Source: Clostridium sp. 28_12 (lineage in GTDB: Bacteria > Bacillota > Clostridia > TANB77 > CAG-508). Taken from it: a stretch of DNA of 7,980 bases. Both the position numbers and the translations under genes were made by a program. Below are positions 4,998-7,980 of the stretch, piece by piece. Where the stretch lies: NCBI GenBank assembly GCA_001916055.1, contig MNRR01000009.1:1-7980 (forward strand), written 5' to 3'. The notes beneath the pieces were generated by a model, which worked only from the letters and a program-made list of their open reading frames with translations, was not told where the DNA came from and searched no databases. Position 1 is the first letter of the stretch. Each line of letters begins with the position of its first letter.

Positions 4998-7880
4998 ATG
5001 AGAAGGAAAAACTTATTATTATTATTTGCTCTATTAGCAGCAACAATATTTATGGCAATAGGATATGCATCTGTAAATTCGATAACAGGAGAGATAAGTG
5101 GAAAAGCTACTGCAAAATTACAAGATGATGTATTTATAACAAATGTTGAATATGAAAGTGATAATGATGCAGTATTAAGTTCATCGAATATACAAAATTA
5201 TGTAGGAACAATGATGAAAAGTACAATTAAGTTATCTGATACAAATGCAGATTCTAGCATAACATATAAAGTTACAGTATATAATAGTTCAGATGAAGAT
5301 GTACCATTCACAGAAGTAATCTATGGAAACGAATTTTATGATAATGAAAACATTGTTTTTGAGCTAAGTGGTTTTACAATTGGACAGACAATAGGTCCAA
5401 AAGAGACTAAAGATATATTAATAACTTTTAAATATAAAGATGGAACAATACCTGATAACCAAACATTAAATTCATATTTGAATTTTAAATTAAAAGTTCC
5501 TAATAGAATAATGGCTGTTAATAATTGGCCAAATGCAATAGATAAATTCTTAACAGGAACTGTAACTAGAGAAAAGATTGAAAAAGTAAGTTTTAAAAAA
5601 GGAAAAGAACCAGAAACAACAGTTATATCTAAATTTGATGCATCTGAAAAACAAGATGAAAGCATTATAGGATATTATACAGATACTGATAATAATGGAT
5701 TATATGAACTTACACTTATGAGTGATGATATTATATATACTAATAAAAATGCTCAATATATGTTTGGAGTGATGAAAAACTTAATTAATATCGACTTTGA
5801 TAATTTTAGTACATTAGGGACAAAAAGTTTTTATGACTTCTTTTACAATTGCCAAAAACTAACTAGTATAGATTTAAGTAAATTTAATACAAGTAAAACA
5901 GAAAATATGGGGTATATGTTTGATACTTGTACAAATTTAAGCGCTATAGATTTAAGTAATTTTGATACAAGCAAAGTAACTAATATGTCAGGTATGTTTT
6001 TTAGTTGTTCAAAGTTAACAAGTTTGGATATAAGCGATTTTGATACAAGTAATGTAACTGATATGGGAGATATGTTTTATAGTTGTACTAGTTTAACAAC
6101 AATAAACTTGAATAATTTTAATACTTCTAAAGTTGAGTATATGTCATATATGTTTGCATATTCTAACATAACGAATTTGGATATAAGCAATTTTGATATG
6201 AGAAATGTTAAAAATACAAGTAGTATGTTTTACTATTGTAGAAATCTAGTAAATTTAAATACAACCAATTGGAATTTGGAAAATGTTACGGATACAAAAC
6301 AAATGTTTTATCAATGTAATAAACTAACTACATTAGATATGAGTACATGGGGATTAAGCAAAGTTACAAATGCAACTAGTATGTTCGAAGAATGTACATC
6401 ATTAACAGAGCTAAATACAGCAAATCTAGACCTATCAAGTGTAACAAATGCTTCTAAAATGTTTTATAATTGTAATCAATTAGCTACATTAGACACAAGC
6501 ACTTGGGGAATGAACAAAGTGACAAATGTAACTTCAATGTTTGAAAAATGCAGTTCATTAACAGAATTAAATACAACTAATTGGAATTTATCACAGGTAA
6601 CAACAGCAAATGGAATGTTTAGTTCATGTAGCAAATTGGCAACATTGGATGTTACAAATTGGAAAATGAACAATGCCACAAATATAAGATATATGTTTTC
6701 TGAATGTAACGCATTACAAACATTAAATGTAAACTCTTGGGATACAGGCAAAGCAGTAGACATGAGGTATATGTTCTCTGGTTGCACAAGTTTAACTGGC
6801 TTAGAAGTAAGCGAGTGGAACACAAGTAGTGCAACCAATATGAATTATATGTTTAATGGTTGCAGTAAATTGACAGAATTAGATTTAAGTAAATGGAACA
6901 CGAGTAAAGCAAAAGATATGTCAGGAATGTTTAGTGGATGTTCAGGCTTAACCAAATTAGATGTATCTAATTTTGACACTTCAAATGTTATATATTGGGG
7001 AGAAATGTTTAGAAATTGCAAAAAATTGCAAACATTAGATGTAAGCAAATTTAATACAAGTAAAGCAAATGCATTTAATGAACTGTTTTATGGTTGTAAT
7101 TCTTTAACAGAACTGGATGTATCAAATTTTGATACTTCAAATGCAACAGGAATGAGAAATATGTTTTTTGAATGTAAAAGTTTAACAACAATAGATGTAT
7201 CTCATTTTAATACAAGCAAAGTTACATATATGCCTAACATGTTTCAAGACTGTGGTGCATTAACTCAATTAGATGTAAGTAATTTTGATACTAGTAAAGT
7301 TGATAATATGGCTCAAATGTTTAGAGGTTTGCGAAGCTTAACTGAATTAGATGTAAGCAAATTTGATACAAGCAGTTTGAAAGTTGCTAATTTTATGTTT
7401 GTAGGAGATTATAAATTAAAAAAATTAGATGTAAGTAACTGGAATACGTCAAAATTAGAAAGTGCATTAGGAATATTTCAAGATTGCTCAGGATTAACAG
7501 AAATAGATGTGGCTAAATGGGATACTAATAATTTAACTTGTTCACAAGCAATGTTTAATTTTTGTTCAGGATTAAATGTTTTAGACCTTAGTAATTTTAA
7601 CACAAGCAAAGTAACAGACTTTAGATGGATGTTTAATGGTTGTTACAATTTAACAACTATATATGTAAAAGAATATGATTCTGAAACAGATACAGGATGG
7701 ACAACCAAATCTGCAAATTCTTCATACAATACTACAAGTATGTTTGAAAATGATAGTAAATTAGTAGGAGGAAATGGAACAACATATGATGCAAACAAAA
7801 GAACAATAGAATATGCAACCATAGATACAGCAGAAACACCAGGATATTTTACAAATATAAATGATAAACCAACAGGATAA
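4998..7880 (+). CDS. Secreted BspA/DUF285-type repeat surface protein
   Basis: A 960-residue exported protein, probably a cell-surface adhesin or scaffold; function is inferred from family only. Seen: basic start MRRKN and a hydrophobic segment (6-21) ending GYAS, forming a signal peptide or membrane anchor; a beta-sandwich-like domain (about 30-168) with ITYKVTVYNSSDEDV and TIGPKETKDILITFKY; a linker (170-261) with REKIEKVSF and YYTDTDNNGLYEL, typical of this family; then 24 tandem 26-residue repeats (262-884) with the pattern LTxLDxS.F[DN]TSKV, then MxxMFxxC. Repeats of this type form leucine-rich solenoids. The tail (885-960) carries the usual GGNGTTYDAN and TPGYFT cap and stops. There is no LPxTG, no C-terminal membrane segment and no cell-wall repeat, so anchoring must be N-terminal or non-covalent. 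It is probably transcribed alone, since terminators or hairpins flank it. The family call is firm; the ligand is unknown. Confidence 0.92.
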   Translation: MRRKNLLLLFALLAATIFMAIGYASVNSITGEISGKATAKLQDDVFITNVEYESDNDAVLSSSNIQNYVGTMMKSTIKLSDTNADSSITYKVTVYNSSDEDVPFTEVIYGNEFYDNENIVFELSGFTIGQTIGPKETKDILITFKYKDGTIPDNQTLNSYLNFKLKVPNRIMAVNNWPNAIDKFLTGTVTREKIEKVSFKKGKEPETTVISKFDASEKQDESIIGYYTDTDNNGLYELTLMSDDIIYTNKNAQYMFGVMKNLINIDFDNFSTLGTKSFYDFFYNCQKLTSIDLSKFNTSKTENMGYMFDTCTNLSAIDLSNFDTSKVTNMSGMFFSCSKLTSLDISDFDTSNVTDMGDMFYSCTSLTTINLNNFNTSKVEYMSYMFAYSNITNLDISNFDMRNVKNTSSMFYYCRNLVNLNTTNWNLENVTDTKQMFYQCNKLTTLDMSTWGLSKVTNATSMFEECTSLTELNTANLDLSSVTNASKMFYNCNQLATLDTSTWGMNKVTNVTSMFEKCSSLTELNTTNWNLSQVTTANGMFSSCSKLATLDVTNWKMNNATNIRYMFSECNALQTLNVNSWDTGKAVDMRYMFSGCTSLTGLEVSEWNTSSATNMNYMFNGCSKLTELDLSKWNTSKAKDMSGMFSGCSGLTKLDVSNFDTSNVIYWGEMFRNCKKLQTLDVSKFNTSKANAFNELFYGCNSLTELDVSNFDTSNATGMRNMFFECKSLTTIDVSHFNTSKVTYMPNMFQDCGALTQLDVSNFDTSKVDNMAQMFRGLRSLTELDVSKFDTSSLKVANFMFVGDYKLKKLDVSNWNTSKLESALGIFQDCSGLTEIDVAKWDTNNLTCSQAMFNFCSGLNVLDLSNFNTSKVTDFRWMFNGCYNLTTIYVKEYDSETDTGWTTKSANSSYNTTSMFENDSKLVGGNGTTYDANKRTIEYATIDTAETPGYFTNINDKPTG
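5781..7649 (+). repeat. 24 tandem 78-bp repeats coding 26-residue LRR-like units
   Basis: Units begin at Leu codons every 78 bp (5781, 5859, 5937 and so on). The first (5781-5858) is degenerate. The fourth canonical unit is one codon short (25 residues) and lacks its Cys, which shifts later units by 3 bp. Most units keep the MFxxC Cys ladder; it is lost in the short unit and in two consecutive units near 7260-7415. DNA copies have diverged well beyond protein copies, so the array is old and fairly stable, apart from the two-unit block at 6324-6635. Confidence 0.9.
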
Positions 7881-7909
7881 GAGGGAGACCAACTATGAAA
7901 AGTCAATAG
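7881..7909 (+). other. Strong ribosome-binding site with a 4-codon ORF
   Basis: GAGGGAG (7881-7887) lies 7 nt before ATG 7895, which opens M-K-S-Q and stops at TAG (7907-7909). Reading past the stop gives KNENFLKNFL and another TAG. Directly after the surface gene, this looks like either the start of a destroyed downstream gene or a minimal leader/uORF. No function can be assigned. Confidence 0.4.
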
Positions 7910-7915
7910 AAAAAT

Positions 7916-7937
7916 GAAAATTTTTTAAAAAATTTTC
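7916..7937 (+). repeat. Perfect 22-bp AT palindrome downstream of the surface gene
   Basis: The sequence reads G-A4-T6-A6-T4-C and is its own reverse complement. An alternative arm pair, ATAGAAAA (7906-7913) with TTTTCTAT (7933-7940), overlaps it. It could be a weak AT-only transcription stop for the surface gene or a protein-binding site. It lacks the GC-rich stem of the other two terminators here. The rest of the window (7938-7980) shows no gene. Confidence 0.55.
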
Positions 7938-7980
7938 TATAGAAAAAAGGTCAACTTTAATAACCGTTTTTAGTCAATTT

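Noticed and set aside
4835..5128. 97-residue ORF from TTG 4835
   Set aside because: It runs through the terminator hairpin, the leader repeat and then 130 nt out of frame with the surface gene; only its first few codons look gene-like.
6476..6838. 120-residue minus-strand ORF opposite the LRR array
   Set aside because: It is a shadow of the 78-bp repeats; its apparent repeats are the complement of the coding repeats.
4860..7896. CCAACTAT shared at 4860-4867 and 7889-7896, flanking the surface gene like a mobile-element boundary
   Set aside because: Eight bases only, with no extension on either side, no transposase and no terminal inverted repeats; expected by chance at this composition.

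Overview
The window is very AT-rich, strongly prefers AGA for Arg and ATA for Ile, and uses TGG for Trp with TAA/TAG stops. Together with Firmicutes-type RecA, RecJ and Rel proteins, this suggests a low-GC Firmicute. A gut or rumen Clostridia-like lineage is my inference; no rRNA gene is present to confirm it. All real genes lie on the + strand.

Layout. (1) Positions 1-362 hold the 3' end of recA, closed by a clean intrinsic terminator (372-399). (2) A well-formed vegetative promoter (421-449) drives a two-gene housekeeping unit: recJ (single-strand exonuclease, 475-2163) and, 25 nt downstream, rel (bifunctional (p)ppGpp synthetase/hydrolase, 2189-4387). (3) Eight bases after the rel stop begins a 135-codon open frame with no usable start. 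It reads as the body of a small secreted TasA/camelysin-like beta-sandwich protein that has lost its signal peptide (4396-4803). A long hairpin terminator (4822-4879) follows. (4) A 118-nt leader with a striking 35-nt-period tandem repeat, built on GTGCAA/TTGCAC half-sites, precedes the surface-protein gene. (5) That gene (4998-7880, 960 aa) encodes a signal/membrane segment, a beta-sandwich domain resembling the upstream remnant, a linker, and 24 tandem 26-residue BspA/DUF285-type repeats ending in the family's GYFT cap, with no wall-sorting motif. (6) The last 100 nt hold a strong ribosome-binding site in front of a 4-codon ORF, then a perfect 22-bp AT palindrome.

How it fits together. The left half is DNA repair and stringent-response housekeeping. 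The right half is an accessory surface module, with a decayed or truncated exported protein at the junction. I see no phage, transposon, CRISPR, tRNA or rRNA. The most interesting points are the structured leader of the surface gene, the start-less TasA-like frame fused behind rel, and the shared domain linking that remnant to the repeat protein.
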